In this document: one piece after another, positions 8,727 through 16,516 of the stretch
Numbering within the stretch: position 1 is the first letter of the stretch
Layout: the number at the start of each line of letters is the position of its first letter
Assembly (NCBI GenBank): GCA_002724185.1
Contig: PBOB01000002.1
Location: 14,843-78,842 of the forward strand
Source of the DNA: Acidiferrobacteraceae bacterium
Lineage (GTDB): Bacteria > Pseudomonadota > Gammaproteobacteria > Arenicellales > UBA868
Direction: 5' to 3'
Length of the DNA stretch: 64,000 nt
The notes under the pieces: model-generated
What the model was told of the DNA's origin: nothing
Seen by the model: only the letters and a program-made list of their open reading frames with translations
Databases searched by the model: none
Program-made: the position numbers and the translations under genes

Positions 8727-9641
8727 ATGCGAATAATTGTTAACGGTCAGCAAGCGTTCGGGAAAGCTGTTCTAGAAAGGCTTCTTTCCGAAAAGTATGA
8801 TGTTGTTGCCGTTTATTGCGCGCCGGATGCGCAGGGAGGTCGTACGGATCCGCTGAAAAAGTTCGCCATTGAGTCTGGGATTACCGTTTATCAGCCCGAA
8901 TCTTACAAGGAGGCCTCGGTCCTAGATCAAATTGTATCTCTTCAGTCTGATCTGTGTGTGATGGCATATGTGACGTTGATGATTCCGGAGAGCATCTTGA
9001 ATGCACCGACATTAGGTACGATTCAGTATCATCCGTCGCTTCTACCAAAGCATAGAGGTCCGAGCGCAATAAACTGGCCAATAATCTTTGGGGAATCTGT
9101 GACTGGCCTATCAATTTTCTGGCCTGATGAAGGTATTGATACAGGTCCAATTCTTATGCAGAAGCAGTGCGCTATTGGTTCCGATGATACTTTGGGCTCT
9201 CTTTATTTTGACAAATTATTTCCAATGGGTGTGTCAGCAATGGTAGAGGCAGTCGATCTAGTGCGAAAGGGCGAAGCACCGTCTATTGCTCAGCCAGCTG
9301 AAAACGTCTCATATGAAGGATGGTGTGGGCTCAACGACGCATTTATCGATTGGTCGAGAAGCGCGGATCAGTTGCATGACTTGATTCGGGGCTGCGACCC
9401 ACAACCGGGTGCATGGACGACATTGAACGGGAAAAGGATGCAGTTATTCGGCTCTTCAAAAGTTGAATCCGTGTTAGGCCCTCCGGGCAGCGTCATCAGC
9501 TCCAAGAAAGATTTAGTTGTGTCGACTGGTGATGGTGGTATCAGGGTGCAGAAGGTGCGTCTTGAAAGAGAACCTAAAGTGACATCGGAGGAATTTATCT
9601 CAGATGTAGGCGCAATAGATGATATTCAACTTGGCAGCTAA
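8727..9641 (+). CDS. Formyltransferase family protein resembling the 10-formyl-THF hydrolase domain of ALDH1L1
   Basis: 304 aa protein combining an N-terminal formyltransferase fold and a C-terminal Fmt-C-like domain. It resembles the hydrolase half of animal 10-formyltetrahydrofolate dehydrogenase (ALDH1L1) more than methionyl-tRNA formyltransferase: QYHPSLLPKHRGPSAINW, LSIFWPDEGIDTGPILMQ and PQPGAWT all match that lineage. The catalytic His (in PKHRG, about residue 109) and Asp (in IDTG, about 138) are present. No aldehyde dehydrogenase or carrier domain follows, so the protein stands alone. The start is taken at ATG 8727 rather than TTG 8724. Placement 25 bases after frc suggests it handles formyl groups, perhaps 10-formyl-THF to THF plus formate, or transfer between formyl-CoA chemistry and folate. 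The exact reaction is unproven. Confidence 0.8.
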   Translation: MRIIVNGQQAFGKAVLERLLSEKYDVVAVYCAPDAQGGRTDPLKKFAIESGITVYQPESYKEASVLDQIVSLQSDLCVMAYVTLMIPESILNAPTLGTIQYHPSLLPKHRGPSAINWPIIFGESVTGLSIFWPDEGIDTGPILMQKQCAIGSDDTLGSLYFDKLFPMGVSAMVEAVDLVRKGEAPSIAQPAENVSYEGWCGLNDAFIDWSRSADQLHDLIRGCDPQPGAWTTLNGKRMQLFGSSKVESVLGPPGSVISSKKDLVVSTGDGGIRVQKVRLEREPKVTSEEFISDVGAIDDIQLGS

Positions 9642-9679
9642 TATTCTTTGCCACGCAAATCTATTTGTTGGGTCTACCG

Positions 9680-9694
9680 TAGCCGTTACGGCTA
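9680..9694. repeat. Short hairpin between the formyltransferase gene and aceK
   Basis: TAGCCG (9680-9685) and CGGCTA (9689-9694) form a perfect 6-bp stem with a TTA loop. No T-run follows, so it is not a convincing terminator. It may be an attenuating or RNA-stabilising element before aceK. Confidence 0.35.
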
Positions 9695-9776
9695 ATGATT
9701 CTGATCCGCCTGTTTGTTGTTTGAGCGGTATTTTGCAGATATCGTATTGTACGGAACGACATTCCATAGTGCCGAA

Positions 9777-11534
9777 ATGATTAGTGAATGTTATTCCGAG
9801 AGCCAGCTGCCTACGCCTAGACCAGAAACGATTATTTGCTCACAGATCCTTGTGGAGTTTGATCGGTTCTATCAAGAATTTCGAACGATTACCTATTCAG
9901 CAAAGACAGCGTTTGAGAATCGCGATTATAGCGGTGTATTAACGGCAAGTCGTAATCGATTATCAATGTACAGTGTTAGCATGAATAGCATCTCACAAAT
10001 TATTACAGATAAGTTTCCAGCAGTATCCAGAGAGGAGTCACTATGGCTCCTTGTAGAGAAAGAATATCTTGTAAATATCCGTGGGCGTTACGAGGCGGAC
10101 CTAGCGCTAGCCTACATGCACTCTGTGCGAAGAGCAATTTTTCGGAGCGAATGGAAACCGGTAACATATCTACGTACTGATTTTAATGAAGAGGATTGTG
10201 ATTTACCACAAAATTATCTAGAGGCCTTTTTACCTGAAACTATCAACACTAAAACGATACTAGATATTTTTGCGGTACCAAGGTTTAGTTGTAGTTTTGC
10301 GAGTCCATCCGTTGATGCCACAATGGTCTCGGCGAGACTAAATCAGATGTTAGAAGGTCACGCACGAAGACAAACAGTTATACGGATAGAGATACTAAAG
10401 GGGGGGTTTTTCCGGAATCGAGGTGCCTATATTGTTGGCCGTATCAGATTATCAGACGACACTTTTATTCCACTGGTTATAGCACTACTAAATTCCGATG
10501 ATGGTATATATGTTGATGCCGTACTCAACTCAGTTCCAGATGTACACAATCTATTTAGCTCGACTCTAGCTAATTTCCATGTCGCTAATAACTATTATCA
10601 CGAAGTTTGTAGATTTCTGAGCAGCATAATGCCTGACCGTCCGTTGGGCCTCATTTATTCAACAATTGGCTTTAATCATTTCGGAAAGATTGCTGTGATG
10701 GAGGAACTTACATCAGAACTAGAGGATAACAATTCTGTTTTTGATACCGCAATTGGCTTTCAAGGCACTGTTGCTATTGGATTTCAGTCTGTCGGATCCT
10801 CATACAGCCTCAAGGTAATACGCGACACACCGACTGCGGCATACAAGTGGGGTGAATTCAGGGGAATTGATTCTGTTTTGATGAAATATAGCCAGGTCCA
10901 TAAAATTAATCGTACCGGCAGCATGCTTGATAACATCATTTACTACAATGTAAAGTTTGACAAAATATACTTCAGCACACTCCTCATCCAAGAGCTGTTA
11001 GAGAGCGCAGGAGAATCTGTAGTAATGTCGGATGATGCTATTTTATTTAAGCATTTGATCGTTCAAAGGCGGGTGACACCATTGCCAGTATATCTAACCA
11101 CAGCAGATGCGTTACAGAGGCAAAAAGTAATGGTCAATTTGGGCCACTGTATCAAGAATAACGCAGCAGCAAATATCTTCAATAAAGATCTCGATGCTCG
11201 AAATTATGGCGTTAGCCAATACCAGAAGGTTTATCTTTTTGACTACGATGCTTTGGAGCCTCTCACCGATGTCAAGATTCGATCTAATGGAGAGCGTTTT
11301 GAGGGGGAGGAAGATGTTCCCGAGTGGTTTTTCGAGGAAGGCACTGTTTTTTTGCCTGAGGAAATTGAGTCAGGGCTAAGAATTCGAGAGCGCGAGTTAA
11401 TACATGTTTTTAGAGAAATGCATGGTGATTTGATGGGGGTAGAGTACTGGGAGGCCATTCAAAGACAGCTGTGCCTGCAACAAATTCCTCCAGTTCGAGT
11501 GTATCCAGAAGAAAACAAGCTAAAAAGAGAATGA
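9777..11534 (+). CDS. aceK: Isocitrate dehydrogenase kinase/phosphatase
   Basis: About 585 aa bifunctional AceK. It phosphorylates and dephosphorylates isocitrate dehydrogenase and so diverts isocitrate to the glyoxylate bypass. The N-terminal regulatory half aligns with the known enzyme (ILVEFDRFYQEFRTITYSAKTAFENRDYSG, NRLSMY). The kinase half has FQGTVAIGFQSVGSSYSLKVIRD (ATP loop and Lys), RRVTPLPVYL, NNAAANIFNKDLDARNYGVS and VYLFDYDALEPL (metal-binding Asp region), ending with FREMHGDLMGVEYWEAIQ. ATG 9777 gives the usual length; an in-frame TTG at 9714 would add 21 residues. No aceA or aceB is in this window. Its presence behind a formyl/oxalyl module suggests the organism uses C2 compounds. 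Confidence 0.93.
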   Translation: MISECYSESQLPTPRPETIICSQILVEFDRFYQEFRTITYSAKTAFENRDYSGVLTASRNRLSMYSVSMNSISQIITDKFPAVSREESLWLLVEKEYLVNIRGRYEADLALAYMHSVRRAIFRSEWKPVTYLRTDFNEEDCDLPQNYLEAFLPETINTKTILDIFAVPRFSCSFASPSVDATMVSARLNQMLEGHARRQTVIRIEILKGGFFRNRGAYIVGRIRLSDDTFIPLVIALLNSDDGIYVDAVLNSVPDVHNLFSSTLANFHVANNYYHEVCRFLSSIMPDRPLGLIYSTIGFNHFGKIAVMEELTSELEDNNSVFDTAIGFQGTVAIGFQSVGSSYSLKVIRDTPTAAYKWGEFRGIDSVLMKYSQVHKINRTGSMLDNIIYYNVKFDKIYFSTLLIQELLESAGESVVMSDDAILFKHLIVQRRVTPLPVYLTTADALQRQKVMVNLGHCIKNNAAANIFNKDLDARNYGVSQYQKVYLFDYDALEPLTDVKIRSNGERFEGEEDVPEWFFEEGTVFLPEEIESGLRIRERELIHVFREMHGDLMGVEYWEAIQRQLCLQQIPPVRVYPEENKLKRE

Positions 11535-11601
11535 TGGCTATAAAAAATCTTTATCACTAAAGGCAGTCGGCTATGGTTAAGATGGAAAGGCTGACTGCTA
11601 G

Positions 11602-11640
11602 CCGATGCTAGATGTGCTAGTCATCGGAGTGTGTTTTTCT
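11602..11640 (+). terminator. Probable Rho-independent terminator after aceK
   Basis: CCGATG with CATCGG and inner CTAG with CTAG form about a 10-bp stem (one bulged T) around the loop ATGTG, ending at 11627, followed by AGTGTGTTTTTCTTG. The T-run begins a few bases after the stem, so termination may be moderate and read-through to the PanE-like gene is possible. Confidence 0.5.
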
Positions 11641-11666
11641 TGTTAAATATATTAATGGAGTAGAGT

Positions 11667-12671
11667 ATGAAGATTTGTGTGGTAGGAGCAGGAGCAATCG
11701 GTGGCTTCATGGCCGTGAAATTGGCTCAATCTGGGTGTGATGTTTCTCTTATTGCTAGAGGCCCGCATTTGCAAGCGATTAGGGAGCATGGGCTCAGATT
11801 ACTTGATGATGCTGGAAGTCATGTTGTACGGCCCATAGCCGCCACGGACAAGATTTCTGATCTTGGCAAACAAGATATTGTTCTTCTGGCACTAAAGGCG
11901 CATCAAGTTGCACCAATAGTGGATGATCTCTCTGTTCTGGTCGGTGCAGATACCTTGATGGTCACTTTGCAAAATGGCATCCCGTGGTGGTACTTTCAAA
12001 AACTTAAAGGTGAGTACAGCGGTCGAGTTGTTGAAACTGTGGATCCAGGAGGGTTGTTGTTCAATGGCATAGATCCTGACTGCCTGATTGGATGTATTGC
12101 TTACCCGGCGGCTGTGATATCGGAGCCTGGCGTGATCAAACATATTGAAGGCAATCGATTTCCTGTTGGCGAGCTAGATGGCTCAATAACAGGTAGGTTG
12201 GAGCGTTTGGCAGCGATTTTTACTGAAGCTGGTTTTAAATCACGTATGCTTGATGATATTCGCTCAGAAATATGGTTGAAGTTATGGGGCAATCTTACAT
12301 TTAATCCGATAAGCGCGCTCACCCATTCGACCCTTGTCGACATCTGCCAGTTTCGACAGACGCGAGATTTAGCGACCAGCATGATGTCCGAAGCTCAAGC
12401 GGTTGGAGAAAAGCTTGGCGCCGGATTTAGAGTTCCTATTGAAAGGCGAATTGCCGGAGCGGAAGCGGTGGGTAAGCATAAGACCTCGATGTTGCAGGAC
12501 CTTGAGGCAGGAAAACCGATGGAGATAGAAGGTATGCTAGGTGTAGTAATTGAACTTGCCGAAATTACGGACATTTCGGTTCCCACGCTGCGCACCATCT
12601 ATGCGTGTGTTTCGCTATTGGACAATACAACGCGCAAAGAAGGAGTCAGGATACGCGCAACGAAGTCCTAG
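11667..12671 (+). CDS. 2-dehydropantoate 2-reductase (PanE/ApbA) family NAD(P)H-dependent reductase
   Basis: 334 aa ketopantoate reductase-family protein. The N-terminal Rossmann domain begins GAGAIGGFMAVKLAQSG, with the family motif LLALKAHQV near residue 75 and LQNGIPWWY near 110. The C-terminal helical domain carries the catalytic Lys/Asn region WLKLWGNLTFNPISALT near residue 207. GGAG lies upstream of ATG 11667. Family members include pantoate synthesis (PanE) and other 2-oxoacid reductases. In Methylobacterium extorquens a PanE homologue (PanE2) reduces oxalyl-CoA to glyoxylate, so its location 3' of frc makes that role an attractive alternative. panB and panC are not nearby. The PanE versus oxalyl-CoA reductase assignment is undecided. 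Confidence 0.8.
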   Translation: MKICVVGAGAIGGFMAVKLAQSGCDVSLIARGPHLQAIREHGLRLLDDAGSHVVRPIAATDKISDLGKQDIVLLALKAHQVAPIVDDLSVLVGADTLMVTLQNGIPWWYFQKLKGEYSGRVVETVDPGGLLFNGIDPDCLIGCIAYPAAVISEPGVIKHIEGNRFPVGELDGSITGRLERLAAIFTEAGFKSRMLDDIRSEIWLKLWGNLTFNPISALTHSTLVDICQFRQTRDLATSMMSEAQAVGEKLGAGFRVPIERRIAGAEAVGKHKTSMLQDLEAGKPMEIEGMLGVVIELAEITDISVPTLRTIYACVSLLDNTTRKEGVRIRATKS

Positions 12672-12691
12672 TGATGAAAAACATTACGACA

Positions 12692-13420
12692 TCATTTTAA
12701 CGATAATTTTTGGATAGTGGCTTGTACTTCAACTTTGCCATTATGGTACTGAATGATCTGAACAGGTAGATATGATATGTCGGGTGCTAGCCAGTAATGT
12801 AAGAGTCGGCTCGTTCTTCCAGTATCAATGATTAGATGGATAGCCTCGAAAGAGCCAAGCTCAGTATCGATTGTCACGTTATCTAGACGGCTAACCTGAA
12901 ACGTTCGAATTTGTTCAACATCATGAACTAGATATGTGTCATAGGGGCGTCCAGCAATAAGATCACGGCGTACACTTAGCTCTACAGTGATCGGATCAAG
13001 TACGCCGACTTCAACTGGAAAAATAAAGCGCTCTTCTTTTCTTTGCGAGCGTGCTAGCCCGCTCTCCCAATCAAACTGAATTGAGTCATGCAGATGGGAT
13101 ATTTCAGATTGATCAATATTACTATAGACAATCGGCTTTATCGATCCGAGCATAAGTTTAAATTGTGACTCTTCAACTATTGGACCGTAGCCAGTTAGGG
13201 ATGCAAGTCCAGTGACTTCATTGACCAGGCTCATCTTATAGATCGGCGCATCATATGAGAGCGTCACTGTGCGTTGGATCTCGACTACACCCCAACCCTC
13301 TATCCTATACACAGCCTCAAAAGGCTGGAGCATCTCATGGCTATCACCTGCTAGGAGATTATTGCCGTGGATGAGGTAGAGTATTGTAACGAAGAGCGAT
13401 ACTGTACCGAATTTTTTCAT
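12692..13420 (-). CDS. Exported DUF3108-like protein
   Basis: 242 aa protein with an N-terminal signal peptide (MKKFGTVSLFVTILYLIHGNNLLAG). The mature region is beta-rich, in the DUF3108 style: an opening FEAVYRIEGWGVVEIQRTV, a central LDPITVELSVRRDL and a C-terminal LHYWLAPDISYLPVQIIQY. Such proteins are predicted periplasmic or outer-membrane-associated and have no established reaction. It is transcribed toward the PanE-like gene, with about 20 bases between stop codons, and away from the methyltransferase at 13629. 13421-13628 is AT-rich and should contain its promoter; nothing else is visible there. Confidence 0.65.
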   Translation of the reverse strand: MKKFGTVSLFVTILYLIHGNNLLAGDSHEMLQPFEAVYRIEGWGVVEIQRTVTLSYDAPIYKMSLVNEVTGLASLTGYGPIVEESQFKLMLGSIKPIVYSNIDQSEISHLHDSIQFDWESGLARSQRKEERFIFPVEVGVLDPITVELSVRRDLIAGRPYDTYLVHDVEQIRTFQVSRLDNVTIDTELGSFEAIHLIIDTGRTSRLLHYWLAPDISYLPVQIIQYHNGKVEVQATIQKLSLK

Positions 13421-13628
13421 TTGGTAATTGCGAAGGACATTGTGCTAGGCTAACACGTTAGTTTATGCAAGTCTCATACCTGAGAAAATTGTGTATCTTT
13501 ACAATCAGAGGGCAAATATTCAGTTAAACTTATAAACGTTTATAGCTTGGTCAGTACGTGCACCATAACGAGGACTGCAACCATTCACCAATCAAGGCAT
13601 ATTTAGCTGGAAAAAGAATATTCAGAAG

Positions 13629-14255
13629 ATGGATAATCCGAATAACTTGTTGGCGCGCGCATATTCTTTGAGTAGTGTAACAGAGACGCTAAGTTTATAT
13701 GAAGATTGGGCTGCGAGCTATGACCAGCACCTTGAAGGGGAACTTAAGTATACTGCTCCTATTACTGTCGCAAGCATGTTTTCTGATTGGCAGCCCAAGA
13801 AAAACATATGTGTGCTCGATGTGGGTTGTGGTACGGGTTTGGTTGGTGCGCAGCTCACGGAGCATAAATTCGATTGCATAGATGGCCTAGATCTATCAAC
13901 AGATATGCTTTCACAGGCACGGAAGAAAGAGGTCTATAGAGATTTATTTGAAATCGATTTAAATCATCCGTTTATACTTCAGCAATCAAGCTATGCAGGG
14001 GTCGTCTCGTGTGGAACTTTTACTCATGGGCATGTTGGAGCAGACGCTTTCCAACGCGTACTCGAACTTTTAGAGATTGACGGTATTTTTGCTTGTACTA
14101 TTCACAGAGAGATTTGGCTGTCTGCCGGATTTGAAAATTTATTCCAAGAGCTATGTGCAGCTGGTAGAATGGTCGTTGAGAAGGTTTGTTCTTTGCCCTT
14201 TTTTGCTGGCGCGCCACCTGACGGATATTATTGTATCGTAAGAAGAACCGCCTAG
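13629..14255 (+). CDS. Class I SAM-dependent methyltransferase
   Basis: 208 aa protein with a Rossmann-type SAM-binding core: motif I VLDVGCGTGLVGAQL near residues 65-80, the acidic strand-2 end IDGLDLSTDMLSQAR near 90-105, and motif IV-like GVVSCGTFTHGHV near 125. The N-terminal YDQHL region resembles small-molecule methyltransferases of the WBSCR27-like group. The substrate cannot be told. The gene stands alone between a divergent exported-protein gene and the 4.5S RNA. The start has only a weak purine tract (AGAAG) just upstream. Confidence 0.75.
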   Translation: MDNPNNLLARAYSLSSVTETLSLYEDWAASYDQHLEGELKYTAPITVASMFSDWQPKKNICVLDVGCGTGLVGAQLTEHKFDCIDGLDLSTDMLSQARKKEVYRDLFEIDLNHPFILQQSSYAGVVSCGTFTHGHVGADAFQRVLELLEIDGIFACTIHREIWLSAGFENLFQELCAAGRMVVEKVCSLPFFAGAPPDGYYCIVRRTA

Positions 14256-14321
14256 GCGTGCCCTCATGCTAGTCAATGAATGATAAACTAGTTGTGAAAT
14301 TTTAAACATGAAACAGGCTAT

Positions 14322-14437
14322 GGCGGCGGCGATTGGTCTCTCCAGTGGCGACAGGTTGTGAACCCGGTCAGGTCCGGAAGGAAGCAGCCGCAGCAGCCGT
14401 GTTGGGTGCTGGAACTGGGCTGGTCGGCGCCGTCTCC
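14322..14437 (+). ncRNA. ffs: Bacterial signal recognition particle RNA (4.5S RNA)
   Basis: The conserved SRP domain IV core is present: GTGAACCCGGTCAGGTCC followed by GGAAGGAAGCAGCCGCAGC, containing the GGAA tetraloop and the asymmetric loop that bind Ffh. The ends pair (GGCGGCG near 14322 with CGGCGCCGTC near 14425-14434) to form the long hairpin of about 115 nt. It lies about 70 bases before dnaX, the usual gammaproteobacterial order. The RNA forms the SRP with Ffh for co-translational membrane targeting. Confidence 0.95.
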
Positions 14438-14506
14438 AGTATGCGTGTCATTGTAGTTCGTTTTATCCGACAAGATATAGACTAAGAAAACTGTTCGATT
14501 GGAATC

Positions 14507-16189
14507 ATGACCTACCAAGCTTTAGCAAGAAAGTATAGGCCTCAACATTTCAGTGAAGTTGTTGGGCAAGTCAATGCTGTGAAGCCCATCATGGCGGCTC
14601 TTGATCAAGGGCGGCTTCACCATGCATTCCTATTTACAGGGACAAGAGGCGTTGGAAAAACAACTATCGCACGATTGCTAGCCAAAGCTATTAATTGCGA
14701 ATCGGGAATGTCATCCGAACCTTGTGGCAATTGCGTGCCATGCATGGGGGTCGAAGAGGGACGTTTTATTGACCTAATAGAAATCGATGCTGCTTCCCGA
14801 ACACGGGTTGATGATACCAGAGAAATTCTCGAGAATGTTCAGTATGCGCCGACTCAGGGCAGATGCAAAGTCTATCTTATTGATGAAGTACATATGTTGT
14901 CTACGCACAGCTTTAACGCATTGCTGAAGACGCTTGAGGAGCCGCCTGAACATGTCAAATTCTTACTAGCTACCACAGATCCTGAGAAGTTGCCGGCGAC
15001 AATCTTATCTCGATGCCTTCAGTTCAATTTGCGAGCCATTGATATTGAGGAGATTCAAGAAAACTTGAAGAGCATTCTTCGCCAAGAAGTAATTGACTAT
15101 GAAGAGTCGTCATTAAGACGGCTTTCTCAAGTTGCGAGAGGCAGCATGCGTGATGGTTTGAGTTTGCTGGATCAGGCTATTGCATTTGGTGATGGCAAAG
15201 TTACGGATGAAGCTGTGCGCCAGATGTTGGGCATGATCGATAGTCACTATTTGAGAGAGATAGTGAAAGCCCTCTCACAAAACAACATCCCAGGATTAGT
15301 AACTGCTGTTCAAGACATTAAGTCGCGTGCATTAGATTATAATGCGGTTCTAGACGATCTTTTGTTAATGCTTCATGATATCGTGCTTTATCATGTTGCT
15401 ATTGAAGCTTTGCAAGCTAGGGGCGGTGATGTTGATTCTATAAGCGAACTTGCTGATGTAATCTCTGCTCAAGATGCTCAGTACTATTACCAAATCGGGT
15501 TATATGGAAAACGTGATCAACCATTGGCGCCCGATCCGAGCAGTGGATTTGAAATGACACTATTAAGGATGGTTGCTTTCTATCCAGGCAAATATCAGGG
15601 AGACTCCAAGATGGCCGTCAGTTCAGATCCAAATGAGTCTGGCGGCAAGAATAGCCATTCGAAAAACAGTACGACACTGACTACAAAAAAGAGTGCAAGA
15701 GGCTCAAAAAGCAATACTCTTACAAGTTCCAAGATTGATGGTAAGGCAGCCTTACCCGGCAACCCTTTGAGTGATGACCAATTGATATCCGACCCAGAAG
15801 TATGGGCATCTCTTGTTAATAAAAGTGATCTTAAAGGAATAACGCGGGAGTTAGCAATGAATCTAGCACCACTAGAGTATAAAGGCCAGGTCTTAACAGT
15901 TAATATCGCGGCTGCTATGAAAGACTTGCACAATCAAGAACGCCAAGGAGTCATCGAGGAAACCATAGGAAGCGCTTTGGGGGACTCATTGAAGTTGAAT
16001 ATTATCCAAGAGACTCGTGAGACAGTTAGAATGGAGACGCCAGCAGCCAGTAACGCCCGGCACGCAGCCGAAGAAAAAGCTCATGCACATGAAGTTTTAT
16101 TAGGGGATCCTACGGTCAAGCAGGTGATGGCACGTTTTGAAGCAACAGTAGTTCCTGATTCCGTCAAGTCCGGCAAACAGAGGAGTTGA
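14507..16189 (+). CDS. dnaX: DNA polymerase III subunits tau and gamma
   Basis: 560 aa clamp-loader ATPase. The AAA+ region (residues 1-240) shows Walker A GTRGVGKTT, the four-Cys zinc site CESGMSSEPCGNCVPC, Walker B LIDEVHMLS and the sensor region LATTDPEKLP. A domain III follows, then a Ser/Thr/Lys-rich linker around residues 370-420 and a C-terminal tau-specific domain. The linker contains the in-frame slippery heptamer A AAA AAG (15685-15691), listed separately, which should yield a gamma-like short form of about 410 aa. It is followed closely by ybaB (3 bases) and recR, the standard operon. It loads the beta clamp and couples polymerase to helicase. Confidence 0.97.
   Translation: MTYQALARKYRPQHFSEVVGQVNAVKPIMAALDQGRLHHAFLFTGTRGVGKTTIARLLAKAINCESGMSSEPCGNCVPCMGVEEGRFIDLIEIDAASRTRVDDTREILENVQYAPTQGRCKVYLIDEVHMLSTHSFNALLKTLEEPPEHVKFLLATTDPEKLPATILSRCLQFNLRAIDIEEIQENLKSILRQEVIDYEESSLRRLSQVARGSMRDGLSLLDQAIAFGDGKVTDEAVRQMLGMIDSHYLREIVKALSQNNIPGLVTAVQDIKSRALDYNAVLDDLLLMLHDIVLYHVAIEALQARGGDVDSISELADVISAQDAQYYYQIGLYGKRDQPLAPDPSSGFEMTLLRMVAFYPGKYQGDSKMAVSSDPNESGGKNSHSKNSTTLTTKKSARGSKSNTLTSSKIDGKAALPGNPLSDDQLISDPEVWASLVNKSDLKGITRELAMNLAPLEYKGQVLTVNIAAAMKDLHNQERQGVIEETIGSALGDSLKLNIIQETRETVRMETPAASNARHAAEEKAHAHEVLLGDPTVKQVMARFEATVVPDSVKSGKQRS
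15685..15691 (+). promoter_or_regulatory. Programmed -1 frameshift site in dnaX (A AAA AAG)
   Basis: The heptamer lies in the zero frame as XXA AAA AAG (AAA codon at 15686, AAG at 15689), identical to the E. coli dnaX slippery site. After slipping, the -1 frame reads 15 codons (ECKRLKK...) to TGA 15736-15738, which removes the C-terminal tau domain. Weak downstream pairing is possible (GAGT at 15691 with ACTC, or AAGAG with CTCTT). No Shine-Dalgarno-like stimulator is evident in the preceding 15 bases. Confidence 0.65.
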
Positions 16190-16192
16190 GCT

Positions 16193-16513
16193 ATGAAAGG
16201 CCCGTTGAGCAATATAATGAAGCAGGCGCAGGCAATGCAGGATAACTTTAAAAAGGCGCAGGAAGAGCTCGAAAAGATTGAAGTCGTTGGTGGCTCTGGC
16301 GGCGGATTGATTGAGTTAACTATGACTTGTCGATACGATGTTCGTAATATCAATATTGATGATTCACTTGTGTGCGATGATAAGGAGGTTCTTGAGGATT
16401 TAATCGCCGCAGCGTTTAATGACGCAGTGCGTAGAGTTGAGGCGGTGTCGCAAGAGAAGATGGGTTCGTTGGCATCCGGAATGAACATTCCCGGCCTAAA
16501 TCTCCCGTTCTAA
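16193..16513 (+). CDS. ybaB: YbaB/EbfC family nucleoid-associated protein
   Basis: 106 aa protein, the normal length of the family: [58 protein letters not shown]. The N-terminal helix with regular Gln/Lys residues and the central GSGGGL turn are diagnostic. It binds DNA as a dimer and is often linked to RecR-dependent repair. GAGGAG precedes the start, and the gene lies between dnaX and recR with gaps of 3 bases on each side, so translation is probably coupled. Confidence 0.95.
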   Translation: MKGPLSNIMKQAQAMQDNFKKAQEELEKIEVVGGSGGGLIELTMTCRYDVRNINIDDSLVCDDKEVLEDLIAAAFNDAVRRVEAVSQEKMGSLASGMNIPGLNLPF

Positions 16514-16516
16514 ATT

